Shown here in pieces: positions 6,063-6,105 of a DNA stretch of 6,105 bases; the first letter of the stretch is position 1, and the number at the start of each line of letters is the position of its first letter. The stretch lies in the NCBI GenBank assembly GCA_937873555.1, contig CALMWN010000541.1, positions 1 through 6,105 on the forward strand, read 5' to 3'. Position numbers and translations under genes: made by a program. Source of the DNA: an uncultured Clostridia bacterium (GTDB taxonomy: Bacteria > Bacillota > Clostridia > Acetivibrionales > CALMWN01). Under the pieces are notes generated by a model. That model searched no databases. It saw only the letters and a program-made list of their open reading frames with translations, and had not been told where the DNA came from.

Positions 6063-6105
6063 GCTTCTTTTTCCCCCTTCATTGATTTTTTATATATTGA
6101 TACAC
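6063..6105 (-). promoter_or_regulatory. Leader of dctQ2 with a possible -10 box
   Basis: This 43-bp A/T-rich stretch runs up to the window edge. On the minus strand it holds AAGGGGG as ribosome site and TATAAA at 6094-6089, which matches five of six bases of a sigma-A -10. The matching -35 would fall outside the window, so the promoter is only a possibility. Confidence 0.25.

Overview
The window is one end of a shotgun contig. Bases 1-22 are not genomic: they match the Nextera/Tn5 Read 1 adapter, including the 19-bp mosaic end. The rest carries seven genes, all on the minus strand. They form two complete-looking TRAP (tripartite ATP-independent periplasmic-type) transporter sets with a GntR-family regulator between them. 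The host looks like a Gram-positive, Clostridia-like Firmicute. The evidence is strong AGGAGG-type ribosome binding sites before nearly every gene, substrate-binding proteins made as lipoproteins with an Ala/Pro/Ser linker instead of free periplasmic proteins, moderate G+C and A-rich intergenic regions. The exact taxon cannot be read from this window.

In transcription order (right to left): set 2 is dctQ (6062-5532), dctM (5519-4242) and dctP (4161-3076). Then comes an FCD-type GntR regulator (2953-2234). Set 1 is dctQ (2213-1698), dctM (1694-417) and the first 100 codons of dctP (323-23), which is cut by the contig end. The two sets are paralogous. DctM1 and DctM2 are both 425 residues and align without gaps for about the first 300, with roughly two thirds identity by eye. 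The order Q-M-P is the same in both, as is a hairpin between dctM and dctP. This suggests duplication of a whole QMP cassette.

Each set should make a lipid-anchored binding protein that delivers a carboxylate-containing substrate to a QM membrane complex driven by an ion gradient, probably Na+. DctP2 keeps the conserved carboxylate-binding Arg, and the regulator keeps the metal-binding Asp/His set of the FCD effector domain. A sugar acid or other organic acid is therefore a reasonable guess, but no catabolic gene lies in the window to fix it. The regulator sits tightly upstream of set 1 (20 bp). Just before it lies a 15-bp-arm inverted repeat that overlaps a possible promoter, the best candidate operator here.

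There are no RNA genes, natural mobile elements, CRISPR arrays or gene-free stretches over 300 bases. I see no exotic new system. The points worth checking are the adapter artefact, the inverted repeat, the matching dctM-dctP hairpins and the cassette duplication.
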